From a bacterium (GTDB lineage Bacteria; Desulfobacterota; Binatia; HRBIN30; CADEER01): DNA of 64,000 bases. Positions 8,685 through 16,223 of this stretch are shown piece after piece. The translations under genes and the position numbers were made by a program. Every line of letters starts with the position of its first letter. The stretch's first letter is position 1. Under the pieces are notes generated by a model that worked only from the letters and a program-made list of their open reading frames with translations, ran no database searches and was not told where the DNA came from. Location of the stretch: positions 827,001 to 891,000 of the forward strand of contig JAHBUY010000001.1 of the NCBI GenBank assembly GCA_019637795.1. The letters are read 5' to 3'.

Positions 8685-9617
8685 ATGAACGGCACCCCGA
8701 TCGCCGCCGAGTCCTGGTTCGAATCGCACGTCCTGCGCCCCTGGGTGCCGGCGACGCTGATCGTGCTGCCGCTGGCGCTGGTGCGCTTCCTCGCCCACCA
8801 GTGCATCCAGTGGGCGGCGGCGCTCGCCTACTACACGCTGATCGGCTTCGTGCCGCTGTCGGCGGCGATCTTCGCCCTGATCAAGCTCTTCGGCCTGCAC
8901 CGGCAGCTCACGCCGTTCGTCGTCAGCACCGTCGGCGCCGGCTCGCCGGCGGTGGCGCGCGACGTCGTCGACTTCATCGACGCCACCAACCTGAAGGCGG
9001 TGGGCGTGCTGGCGGCCCTCGGCGCCGTGCTCGCCGTGATCGGCATCATGGGCAACGCCGAGCTGTGCTTCAATCAGATCTGGAACGTGCGCGGCCGCAC
9101 CTGGCGGCGCAAGTTCCGTTCCTTCGTGCTGCTCTGCGTCGCGGCGCCGCTGCTGCTGCTGCTGGCGCTCACCCTCACCGCGATCCTCCAGCCGGGCCAC
9201 GGGATCTACGACTTCCTCGAGACCTGGCGGCTCGGCGTCGTCGTGCTGGTGTTCCTGCGCTGCCTGCCCTACGGCCTGCTGTGGCTGAGCTTCACCCTGC
9301 TCTTCACGCTGCTGCCCAACACCGAGGTGCGCACCCGCTCCGCGGTCTTCGGCGCCGTGGTCGCCGGCACGCTGTGGCAGTTCGCGCAGTGGGGCTACGT
9401 CCTCTTCGTCATCCGCCTGGTGCGCTACAGCGCGGTCTACGGCGCCCTGTGGCAGTTGCCGATCCTGCTCGCCTGGATCTACGTCGCCTGGGGCATCATC
9501 CTCTTCGGCGGCGAGGTCTCGCGCGCCCACCAGGAGGTGACGGTGCGCCGGCTCACCTGGCGTGAGGCGGCACGATCAGCACCGGACATGGGGCGTGATG
9601 AATCAGTGCCTGGGTGA
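8685..9617 (+). CDS. YihY/BrkB family inner-membrane protein
   Basis: A 310-residue integral membrane protein with about six hydrophobic segments. It carries the family signature 'QWAAALAYYTLIGFVPLSAA' near residues 40-60, then 'GNAELCFNQIWNVR' and 'FGAVVAGTLWQ', and ends in a helix with YVAWGIILFGGEV. YihY/BrkB proteins are inner-membrane proteins sometimes annotated as RNase BN in error; their real function is uncertain. The ATG at 8685 is preferred because the region further upstream lies in a repeat-like sequence, although no clear ribosome site is seen. Its last 65 bases overlap the tail of the oppositely oriented stress-protein gene. Confidence 0.85.
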   Translation: MNGTPIAAESWFESHVLRPWVPATLIVLPLALVRFLAHQCIQWAAALAYYTLIGFVPLSAAIFALIKLFGLHRQLTPFVVSTVGAGSPAVARDVVDFIDATNLKAVGVLAALGAVLAVIGIMGNAELCFNQIWNVRGRTWRRKFRSFVLLCVAAPLLLLLALTLTAILQPGHGIYDFLETWRLGVVVLVFLRCLPYGLLWLSFTLLFTLLPNTEVRTRSAVFGAVVAGTLWQFAQWGYVLFVIRLVRYSAVYGALWQLPILLAWIYVAWGIILFGGEVSRAHQEVTVRRLTWREAARSAPDMGRDESVPG

Positions 9618-10014
9618 CGCTCTCGTGCAGGAGGTCGGTCGGTTGGTGGTGCGTGTGGCGATCGGTCACGGCGGTGACGATGATGTCGGCGTTGCGCTCC
9701 CTGGCGAGCGCGATCGCCGACTCCGCCGGGGCGCCGAACCTGGCGACCAGCTCGACGTCCGGGTAGTCGCCCGCCAGTCGCTGGCGCAGCGCGGCGAGCT
9801 GCTCCAGCGCCCGCTCGCGCCCTTCTGACAGCGTCAGGTGCGTCGGCCCGTGCGGGTCGTGCGACAGCAGCTCGCCGCTCGCCACGTGGACCAGGTGGGC
9901 GAGGACGAGCGTGGCCTTCGTCGCGCGCGCCAGGCGCACCGCGTGCACTGCGGCGTGTTCCGCCTCGGGGGAGAAATCCGTGCAACAGAGGATGACGCCC
10001 AACGTGTCCGACAT
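9553..10014 (-). CDS. Universal stress protein (single domain)
   Basis: A 153-residue UspA-fold protein. It opens GVILCCTDFSPEAEHAA, has the strand-helix pattern of the family, and ends with NADIIVTAV and the CPVLIVPPHAR terminus. The usual ATP-binding G-x2-G-x9-G-S motif is degenerate here ('TAVTDRHTHHQPTDLLHES'), so ATP binding is doubtful. The ATG at 10014 has AAGGAGG at 10021-10027; an in-frame start at 10041 lies upstream of that site. It lies 48 bases downstream of the CoA-transferase gene on the same strand. The 3' end overlaps the convergent YihY gene by 65 bases. Confidence 0.88.
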   Translation of the reverse strand: MSDTLGVILCCTDFSPEAEHAAVHAVRLARATKATLVLAHLVHVASGELLSHDPHGPTHLTLSEGRERALEQLAALRQRLAGDYPDVELVARFGAPAESAIALARERNADIIVTAVTDRHTHHQPTDLLHESVTQALIHHAPCPVLIVPPHAR

Positions 10015-10062
10015 GCTCGACCTCCTTCGCCCCTCGGCCATTGCGCGTCCGCCGCGGTGGCG

Positions 10063-11880
10063 TCAACCGGACGGGAGAAAAAGCCGCGCGCACCGATCGC
10101 CGCCGAGGTCGCGGATGCGCGGCACGATGCCGTCGCGCGCGACGCCCTCGACGCGGCGCCACCAGCCGCGGTGGCGGAGCTGCGGATCGGCGGCGAGATC
10201 GGCCGGCGTCGCCACCACCGCGGCAGCCACGCCGGCCTCCTGCAGGCGCGCCACCAGCGCCTCGGCCGGCTGCGCGCCGGCCGCCGCCAGGAGCGCCGTC
10301 GGATCGGCGCGCTGGCCGGCATCGTCCGGCGGCGCCACCGCGCACCAGCGCTCCCCGTCGTCCGCGTCCGCGCAGCGCACGATCAGGCCCGCGGTCGGCG
10401 GCCGCGCGCCGGCGCGCGCCGCCGCCAGGACGGGCGCCAGCAGGAGGCCGAGGACGTCGCGCTGGGTGAGCGCCAGGCGCGCCGCGCCGCCGCGCCACAG
10501 CGCGGCGGTGATGGCGACGGCCGCCGCCCAGGCGGTCGCCGTGTCGGCCCAGGCGAATCCCGGGCCCGCCGGCCGGCCGTCGCCGTCGCGCATGGCGTCG
10601 ACCAGGCCCGACATCGCCTGCAGCGTCGGGCCGAAGGCCGCCCAGTCGGCGCGCCCGTCGCCGGGCGGGAAGCCGGTCAGGTGGACGATCACCAGGCGCG
10701 GGTTGAGCGCGTGCAGCGCCGCGTCGTCGAGGCCGAGGTTGGGCAGCACGCGGCGGCTGAAGTTGTCGACCACGACGTCGGCGTCGCGCAGCAGGGCGCG
10801 CAGCGCCGCCAGGCCCTCGGCGGCGCGCAGGTCGAGGGACAGCCGCCGCTTGCCGCGCTGCAGATTGATCGCGCTGGTGCCGGCGGGCGGCGGCGCGTCG
10901 GGGCGCTCGACGCGGATCACCTCGGCGCCGCAGTCGGCGAGGATGCGCGTCGCCAGCGGCCCGGCGACCACCCAGGTGAGGTCGATGACCCGCGCCCCGG
11001 CCAGCGGGCGCGGCGGCCCTGGCGCGATCGCCGCCCCGGCGGACAACAGCGACGGGCCGGGCGGCTCGCCCAGCTCGCGCGCGAAGCGGGCCCAGCTCCA
11101 CACCGGGGCGAACGGCAGGCGGCGCAGTTGCGCCTGCTCGACCAGCGCGTCGACCTCGTAGGTCGCGGCCCAGGCGTCGAGCACGTCGAAGACGTGCGCG
11201 GCGTGGCGGCAGCGCTCGTCGACGTCGTCCCAGCGCGGCGCGGCGAGGTCGGCGGCGGCGCCGTCGGCGCGCAGCCACTCGCGCAGCGCCGTCCAGTCGC
11301 CGACGTGCGAGAGCAGCGCCTCGCCATCGCGGCAGCGGCCGACGCGAAAGGTGCCGCTCCAGTGCAGCGACCCGCGCCGCCGCCCGAGGTCGCGGCGGTC
11401 GAACCATTCGCCGGCGAGATGCTCGAGCGACGCCGTCGCGCTCTCCTGCAGGCTGACGTCGACCAGCCGCCCGCGGCCGTCGCGCTGCCGAGCCTGCAGC
11501 GCGATCAGCGCCCCCAGGGTCGCGTGCAGGCCGGCGACGCGGGTCGCCGGCTCGCCGGGCAGCGGCAGCGGCGGCGTCCCCGGACTGCCGTTGGGCCACA
11601 CCATGCCGCCCGCCGCCTGCGCCACCAGCTCGCCGCCCGCCCACTCGGCGCGCGGGCCGTCGAGCCCGAACGGCGTCACCACCACCCAGACGAGCCGCGG
11701 CCACTCGCCGGCGCGCCGCAGCCAGGCGCGATCGGCGCGTCCGCAGACGACGACGTCGGCGCGCGCCAGGGCGGCGGCGGCGAGCGGCGCCCGCGCGACC
11801 TCCGCGCCCAGCCCGCGCATCACCTCGACCGCGAAGCCGCCGAGCCGATCGGCGGCATCGAGCACGCGCACGCCGTTCAT
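10063..11880 (-). CDS. Tandem (double-domain) family III CoA transferase
   Basis: A 605-residue protein of two CaiB/Frc-like halves. The N-terminal half (residues 1-285) keeps the DVSLQES segment near residue 141, where family III enzymes carry the catalytic Asp, but has lost the opening 'VLDLTR..AGP' motif. The C-terminal half (from about 290) has the classic opening 'ARVIDLTWVVAGPLATRIL', 'SAINLQRGKRRLSLDL' and 'DVVVDNFSRRVLPNLGLD', but reads ALTQRDV where the Asp is expected. The two halves therefore look complementary, and the fusion could form one composite active site. Its ATG overlaps the nuclease stop by four bases (ATGA), so translation is coupled. Acyl substrate unknown. Confidence 0.85.
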   Translation of the reverse strand: MNGVRVLDAADRLGGFAVEVMRGLGAEVARAPLAAAALARADVVVCGRADRAWLRRAGEWPRLVWVVVTPFGLDGPRAEWAGGELVAQAAGGMVWPNGSPGTPPLPLPGEPATRVAGLHATLGALIALQARQRDGRGRLVDVSLQESATASLEHLAGEWFDRRDLGRRRGSLHWSGTFRVGRCRDGEALLSHVGDWTALREWLRADGAAADLAAPRWDDVDERCRHAAHVFDVLDAWAATYEVDALVEQAQLRRLPFAPVWSWARFARELGEPPGPSLLSAGAAIAPGPPRPLAGARVIDLTWVVAGPLATRILADCGAEVIRVERPDAPPPAGTSAINLQRGKRRLSLDLRAAEGLAALRALLRDADVVVDNFSRRVLPNLGLDDAALHALNPRLVIVHLTGFPPGDGRADWAAFGPTLQAMSGLVDAMRDGDGRPAGPGFAWADTATAWAAAVAITAALWRGGAARLALTQRDVLGLLLAPVLAAARAGARPPTAGLIVRCADADDGERWCAVAPPDDAGQRADPTALLAAAGAQPAEALVARLQEAGVAAAVVATPADLAADPQLRHRGWWRRVEGVARDGIVPRIRDLGGDRCARLFLPSG

Positions 11881-12533
11881 CGCGACGACTCCGCCTCGCG
11901 CGCCGCGCCGCCGCGGCGGTCCATGGCGGGCGCGTAGCCGGCGGCGCGCGCCGCGTCCTCGGTCGGGAAGTAGACGCGGTTGGCGGGCGCGATGTCGTCG
12001 TAGTGCGCCTGCCCCGGCAGGTGGTAGAGCCGCGAGCGCCGGTTGCCGATCACCGGGCCGGCGGGCGTCAGCCCCCACAGGCCGCGGCCGGCGCGCCGCG
12101 CCGCCGCCTCGTCGGCCAGGAACGCGTCGCGATAGCGGAAGGGGCCGCGCGCGTAGGCGCGGGCATAGCCCTGGCGCAACAGCTCGCGATTGAAGAAGGT
12201 GCCGTCGGCGAGAAAGACGTAGGCGAGCGTCCGCCCGTAGCGGTCGTGGCGGTCGCCGGCCTCGTAGGCGAGCTCCACCGATCGACCGCGCAGGCGGGCG
12301 CGGGTGAACGCCGCCGCCTCGCGCGCGTACGGCTGCGGCGGCGCGCCGCGGTCGGCGCGATCGCCGAGCTCGGGCGTGTCGACCCCGATCAGCCGGATGG
12401 TCAACCGCTCGCCGCGCATCAGGACGCGGATGGTGTCGCCGTCGACCACCGACTCGACCCGCGCCGTGTCGCGGGCCGCCGCCGGCCCAGCCAGCAGCAG
12501 CGCGACGAACAGGAGCACCGCCGCCGAACGCAT
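11877..12533 (-). CDS. Secreted thermonuclease-like protein with Ada-like C-terminal domain
   Basis: A 218-residue protein: signal peptide (residues 1-20, ending AAARD), then an SNase fold with VVDGDTIRV, LIRLIGVDTPE-like and DRYGRTLAYVF, which carry the calcium-site and catalytic residues of staphylococcal nuclease homologues. The last 50 residues (VIGNRRSRLYHLPG...NRVYFPTEDAARAAGY) resemble the small Ada-type metal-binding module often attached to such nucleases. The usual Cys after LPG is replaced by Gln, so metal binding may be lost. The ATG at 12533 gives a clean signal peptide. It is translationally coupled to the CoA transferase. It likely degrades extracellular or periplasmic nucleic acid. 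Confidence 0.85.
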   Translation of the reverse strand: MRSAAVLLFVALLLAGPAAARDTARVESVVDGDTIRVLMRGERLTIRLIGVDTPELGDRADRGAPPQPYAREAAAFTRARLRGRSVELAYEAGDRHDRYGRTLAYVFLADGTFFNRELLRQGYARAYARGPFRYRDAFLADEAAARRAGRGLWGLTPAGPVIGNRRSRLYHLPGQAHYDDIAPANRVYFPTEDAARAAGYAPAMDRRGGAAREAESSR

Positions 12534-12662
12534 ACGGTCCGTTACCAGCTCGCGGCGCGGAAGACATCGCGACCGCGCCGCGGCAGGCGGGGAATTTCGT
12601 GTCGTCAACGCTTCCGTCCGTGCTATGGCTCGCAGGAGCGATCTTTTCCCGGGGGACGGACC

Positions 12663-14018
12663 ATGTACAGGGATATCGGGCAGCGCCTGGTCTGGGCAGC
12701 CGTGGCGATGGCGATCATCTGCCAGCCCGCCGTCGGCCGCGCCTATTCGACCGGCATCGCCAGCACGGTCTTCGGGCCGAGCGGCTGCCCGGCCTGCCAC
12801 ACCGGCGGGGTGACGCCGACCGTCATCCTGAGCGGACCGACGACCGTGGCCCCCGGCAATACCGCCGACTACACGCTCACCATCTTCGGCACCGCCGCGC
12901 AGCCGGCCGGCGGCCTCAACGTCGCCGCCGACGACGGCACGCTCTCCACCGGCGGGCTCTTCGCCGGCGGGACGCAGACGGTGTCCGGCCTGGGCGGTCG
13001 ACAGGAGATCACCCACAGCGCGCCCAAAGCGGGCGACCTGCTGCACATCATCGAGTTCAGCTTCCGCTGGACCGCGCCGCCCACGTTCGTCGGCACCGTC
13101 CACCTGCGCGGCTGGGGCAACGACGTCAACCTCAACGGCGCGCCCAGCGGCGACGCCGCGGCGCTGGCGACGCTGAGCATCGTCTCGTCCGCGCCCTCGC
13201 CGACGCCGACCGCGACGCCGACGCCGGCGCCGAATCTGTGCCTCGACGTCGCGCCGCTCGACCCGGCGCTGGTCGCCGACGACGGCCAGTCCTGCCAGAA
13301 GGCGATCGCCAAAGCTGGCGCCCTCTATGCCAAGCAGGGCCTGAAGGCGGCGCAGAGCTGCCTCAAGGCGCTGCAGGCGAGCGGCACCCCAGGCGACCCG
13401 ATCGGCCTCTGCGCCGGCAGCGCCGCCGGCGCCATCGCGCCCGCCGACGCCAAGGCCGCCGCGGCGCTCGCCAAGGCGGAGAGCAAGCTGCGGGCGCTGA
13501 TCGGCGGCAAGTGCGGCGATCCCGCGGTCGCCGCGCTCGGCCTCTGCGCGTCCACCGCCGCCGGGCTCGCGGACTGCCTGCTCGCCGCCCACCACCAGGG
13601 CATCGTCGACGCGATCGCGACCCAGTACGGCGCCCTGCAGCCGACCAACGACCCCAACGCCCGCCGCTGCCAGGGCGCCATCGGCAAGAACGCCGCCGGC
13701 TTCCTCGACGCCTACCTGAAGGCGAGCCAGAAGTGCCTGAACGACCGCAACAGGAACGCCACCGCGGGCTCGGGCGCCGAGCGCTGCATCGGCTCGATGA
13801 GCGGCGGCTTCGTGCCGCCGAGCGACGGCGACGTCGCGGCGGCCCTGCAGAAGGCGACCGGCAAACTGTCGTCGAAGATCAGCTCGCTGTGCAGCGAGAC
13901 CGACGTCGGCCATCTCGACGCCTGCGCCGGTAACAAGGCCGATCTGATCGAATGCCTGGTCTGCGGCCAGCGCAGCATTGCGTTCGCGCTCCTGGGCGCG
14001 CAGTACGGGGGCAACTAG
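12663..14018 (+). CDS. Secreted choice-of-anchor-V-like protein with CxxCH motif and Cys-bearing repeats
   Basis: A 451-residue exported protein. After a signal peptide (about residues 1-27) comes GCPACHTGG (C42, C45, H46), a single haem-c-type CxxCH. An Ig/Reeler-like beta domain with APGNTADYTLTI and 'LLHIIEFSFRWTAP' follows to about residue 180. A linker PSPTPTATPTPAP leads to about 250 residues of Ala/Lys/Cys repeats (SCQKAIAKAG, RCQGAIGKNAAGF, CIGSMSGGF). This architecture is common in Binatota-like genomes, from memory. GGGGGACGG lies upstream of the ATG. It may be a surface electron-transfer or binding protein, but haem attachment is only inferred from the motif. A 146-bp hairpin repeat begins 26 bases after the stop. 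Confidence 0.75.
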   Translation: MYRDIGQRLVWAAVAMAIICQPAVGRAYSTGIASTVFGPSGCPACHTGGVTPTVILSGPTTVAPGNTADYTLTIFGTAAQPAGGLNVAADDGTLSTGGLFAGGTQTVSGLGGRQEITHSAPKAGDLLHIIEFSFRWTAPPTFVGTVHLRGWGNDVNLNGAPSGDAAALATLSIVSSAPSPTPTATPTPAPNLCLDVAPLDPALVADDGQSCQKAIAKAGALYAKQGLKAAQSCLKALQASGTPGDPIGLCAGSAAGAIAPADAKAAAALAKAESKLRALIGGKCGDPAVAALGLCASTAAGLADCLLAAHHQGIVDAIATQYGALQPTNDPNARRCQGAIGKNAAGFLDAYLKASQKCLNDRNRNATAGSGAERCIGSMSGGFVPPSDGDVAAALQKATGKLSSKISSLCSETDVGHLDACAGNKADLIECLVCGQRSIAFALLGAQYGGN

Positions 14019-14044
14019 CCAACCTTGATCTGAAAAAGAACTCC

Positions 14045-14190
14045 CACCACGGAGGCACGGAGACACGGAGGGTACAGCGGCAGGATGGCTGGTTGGTGGA
14101 ATCCCTATGGTCATTGCTGATGGCGTTGGGGATCTCGCCCCCGAACCCTCTCTTGTTTAGGTTACTCCGTGTCTCCGTGCCTCCGTGGTG
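14045..14190. repeat. 146-bp hairpin repeat, CACGGAG type, copy 1
   Basis: The arms at 14045-14070 and 14165-14190 are exact 26-base inverted complements built from three CACGGAG-like units (CACCACGGAG, GCACGGAG, ACACGGAG). The core of about 94 bases is homologous to copies at 46755 and 49143 (shared ATCCCTATGGTCATT-like and AACCCTCTCTTG-like segments). An outer inverted flank also continues (CCTTGATCTGA at left, complement of TCACATCGAGG at right). It sits between the CxxCH protein gene and the small coiled-coil gene. Confidence 0.9.
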
Positions 14191-14240
14191 AAATGTTTTC
14201 GTCACATCGAGGCTAACCAGGACCTTCGCGGGAGGATCGC

Positions 14241-14495
14241 GTGTCACAGGACGATGTCGCCGCCGAGCTCGAGCGGCTGAAGAGAGAGAACGAGGCGTTG
14301 CGCCAGCAGGCGAAGGCCAAGCCGGGGCAGGTCAGCCTGAAGGTCAGCGAGAAGGGCGCGGTGAGCGTCTACGGGCTCGGCCGCTTTCCGGTCACGCTCT
14401 ACCAGGAGCAGTGGCTCAAGCTGCTGGAACGCGGCGACGAGATCCGCGAGTTCATCCGCCTCAACGAGAGCCAGTTGAAGAAGAAGGACGCTTGA
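14241..14495 (+). CDS. Small conserved coiled-coil protein
   Basis: An 84-residue protein starting at a GTG with GGGAGG 7 bases upstream. Residues 1-25 form a heptad-like coiled coil (VAAELERLKRENEALRQQ). The conserved core is LKVSEKGAVSVYGLGRFPVT, followed by LYQEQWLKLL and a helical tail ending LKKKDA. From memory, short proteins with this 'SVYGLGRFPVTLY' core occur widely without assigned function. There is no signal peptide or membrane segment. The gene is flanked on both sides by hairpin repeats (14045-14190 and 14534-14665), so it is probably its own transcription unit. Confidence 0.8.
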   Translation: MSQDDVAAELERLKRENEALRQQAKAKPGQVSLKVSEKGAVSVYGLGRFPVTLYQEQWLKLLERGDEIREFIRLNESQLKKKDA

Positions 14496-14533
14496 GCGGC
14501 GCGCGCCCGGGCCGGTCCAGATACGACAAACAC

Positions 14534-14665
14534 CTTCACCACGGAGACACGTCGACACGGAGGACTCGGTGCCATAGCGAAGGCGCGGGGCCTTCTCACT
14601 CCATTTCCAATGAACTTTGGGATGAACGCCGAGCGGGCTTCGAGATCAGTACTCTCCGTGGTGAA
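14534..14665. repeat. Degenerate CACGGAG-type hairpin repeat with different core
   Basis: The outer arms TTCACCACGGAGAC (left) and CTCTCCGTGGTGAA (right) are inverted complements over 13 bases. A second unit GACACGGAGG is visible only on the left. The outer flanks GACAAACACC and GTGTTTTCGTCAGATC match those of copies 1-3, but the core (14560-14650) is unrelated. It lies between two convergent genes, and the TGA stop of the DUF1003 gene falls in its right flank at 14680-14682. Confidence 0.75.
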
Positions 14666-14679
14666 GTGTTTTCGTCAGA

Positions 14680-15210
14680 TCAAGGCTGGTCCGGCTGGGC
14701 GACCACCCGGCCGTGGATCTGGCGCGTCAGCTCTTCGATGCGCTGCGCCAGCTCGCGGGTGATGCGCGTCAGCTCGGTGTTCTGATCCATCAGCGCTCGG
14801 AGGGCGGCGGTCTCCTGCGCCGCCAGCTCCTGGCGTTCGATGCTGGCGCGCGCCAGGTCCTCGCGGTGCAGCGCGTCGGCGTCGGCGTGCGCCTTGTCGC
14901 GATCCGCCTGTCGCGTCTGCGCCAGCAGGATCAGCGGCGCCGCGTACGCCGCCTGCAGGCTGAACGCGAGGTTGAGCAGGATGAAGGGATAGAGGTCGAA
15001 CTGCACGAGGCCGACGACGTTGGCGAGGATCCAGACGCCGACGATGATCGTCTGCACCACCAGGAACGTCGGCGTGCCGAAGAAGCGCGCGAAGCGCTCG
15101 GCCGACGCGCCGAACCAGCCCTCGCCGAAGGTCGGCGCCAGGTGCGCGTGCGGCGCATGGAAGCGGAAGTGGCGCCGGTTCCCTGTCGTCTCGTCCGTGG
15201 GGGTCGTCAT
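14680..15210 (-). CDS. DUF1003 membrane protein
   Basis: A 176-residue protein with a cytoplasmic N-terminus (FRFHAPHAHLAPTFGEGW), then two membrane helices: 'FLVVQTIIVGVWILANVVG' and the 'YPFILLNLAFSLQAAYAAPLILL' hairpin, the DUF1003 signature. A coiled-coil tail follows (QETAALRALMDQNTELTRI). The ATG at 15210 has GAGGAGGAG upstream and overlaps the stop of the CitE-like gene by four bases, so the two are coupled. The stop codon lies in the outer flank of a hairpin repeat. The function of DUF1003 is not established; members are often called cyclic-nucleotide-related or stress membrane proteins. Confidence 0.85.
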   Translation of the reverse strand: MTTPTDETTGNRRHFRFHAPHAHLAPTFGEGWFGASAERFARFFGTPTFLVVQTIIVGVWILANVVGLVQFDLYPFILLNLAFSLQAAYAAPLILLAQTRQADRDKAHADADALHREDLARASIERQELAAQETAALRALMDQNTELTRITRELAQRIEELTRQIHGRVVAQPDQP

Positions 15211-16115
15211 GCCGTCTCCTCCTCGTCGCCGGTCGCCAGCGCGCCGGCTTGGCGGGCCCGCTCGAGCACCTGCTCCTCGGCCGCCACCAGTGGCGCGTCG
15301 ACCATCATCCCGTCGAGCGTGAGCACGGCGTGGCCGTCGCGCCGCGCCGTGCGCCAGGCGGACACCACCCGCCGGGCACGCGCGATCTGCGCCGGCGTCG
15401 GCGTGTAGACCTGGTTGACGATCGCCACCTGCTGCGGGTGGATGCAGAGCTTGCCGGCGAACCCGAGCTCGAGCCCCAGCCGCGCGTCGGCGCGCGCCGC
15501 CTCGGCGTCGCGCACCGCCAGGCAGACGCAGTCGATCGCCGCCAGGCCGCGGCCGCGCGCCGCCAGCGCCAGGGCGCAGCGCGCGTGGTGGAGGACCCCG
15601 CGCGCGGCGTCGGCGCCGGCGAGACGCAGGTCGCGCGCCAGGTCCGCGTGCCCGAAGCACAGGGCCTCGAGCCGCGGCGTCGCGGCGCCGAGCGCGAAGG
15701 CGTCGGCGATGCCGGCGGCCGTCTCGACCAGCGCCAGCAGCCGCACGCTGCCCGGCGGCCGGCCGTGGGCGCGCTCCAGCCCGTCGAGCCGCTCGGCCAC
15801 TGCCGCCAGCTCGCCGGCGCGCTCCGCCTTCGGCACCATGATCGCGGCGGCGCCGGCGGCCACCGTCGCCGCGAGGTCGGCCCCGAACCACGGGGTGCCG
15901 GGGGCGTTGACGCGCACCGCCGGCTCGCTGGCGCCGTAGCCGCCGGCGCGCAGCGCCGCCGCCACCAACCCCCGCGCCTCGCCCTTGGCCGCGGGGGCGA
16001 CCGCGTCCTCGAGATCGAACACCACCGTGTCGGCGCCGGCGGCGCGCGCGCGCGCCAGATGGCGCGGCTCGCTGCCGGGCACGAAGAGGAGGGAGCGGCG
16101 AAGCGACGCGGCCAT
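15207..16115 (-). CDS. CitE-like CoA ester lyase (HpcH/HpaI family)
   Basis: A 302-residue TIM-barrel protein with the CitE markers RSLLFVPGSEPRHL, DTVVFDLEDAVAP, VRVNAPGTPWFG, IMVPKAE, LLALVETAAGI and 'CIHPQQVAIVN'. These include the acidic Mg-binding residues of FDLED and the Glu of VETAAG. The family cleaves or hydrolyses beta-hydroxyacyl-CoA esters (citryl-, malyl-, beta-methylmalyl-CoA or citramalyl-CoA). The substrate cannot be told from sequence. The ATG at 16115 is preferred over an in-frame start at 16187 because it begins at the family's usual N-terminus and has AAGGCGAG upstream. It is coupled to the DUF1003 gene. Confidence 0.85.
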   Translation of the reverse strand: MAASLRRSLLFVPGSEPRHLARARAAGADTVVFDLEDAVAPAAKGEARGLVAAALRAGGYGASEPAVRVNAPGTPWFGADLAATVAAGAAAIMVPKAERAGELAAVAERLDGLERAHGRPPGSVRLLALVETAAGIADAFALGAATPRLEALCFGHADLARDLRLAGADAARGVLHHARCALALAARGRGLAAIDCVCLAVRDAEAARADARLGLELGFAGKLCIHPQQVAIVNQVYTPTPAQIARARRVVSAWRTARRDGHAVLTLDGMMVDAPLVAAEEQVLERARQAGALATGDEEETA

Positions 16116-16223
16116 CGAGACTCGCCTTCTACCCGCTCGTCGCCGCGGAGCACAGCGGCGCGACGCCGGAGTGGACGCGGCGGTCAATTCCGCGACGACA
16201 TGGTCGCGCAGCGCCGCGCGCCG

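Noticed and set aside
11877-14114. Extension of the nuclease gene upstream to 14114
   Set aside because: The extra sequence is antisense to the CxxCH protein gene; the ATG at 12533 gives a proper signal peptide.
14045-14190. CRISPR array suspicion because of recurring CACGGAG units
   Set aside because: Units are contiguous 8-mers forming inverted arms, with no regular spacers and no cas genes in the window.
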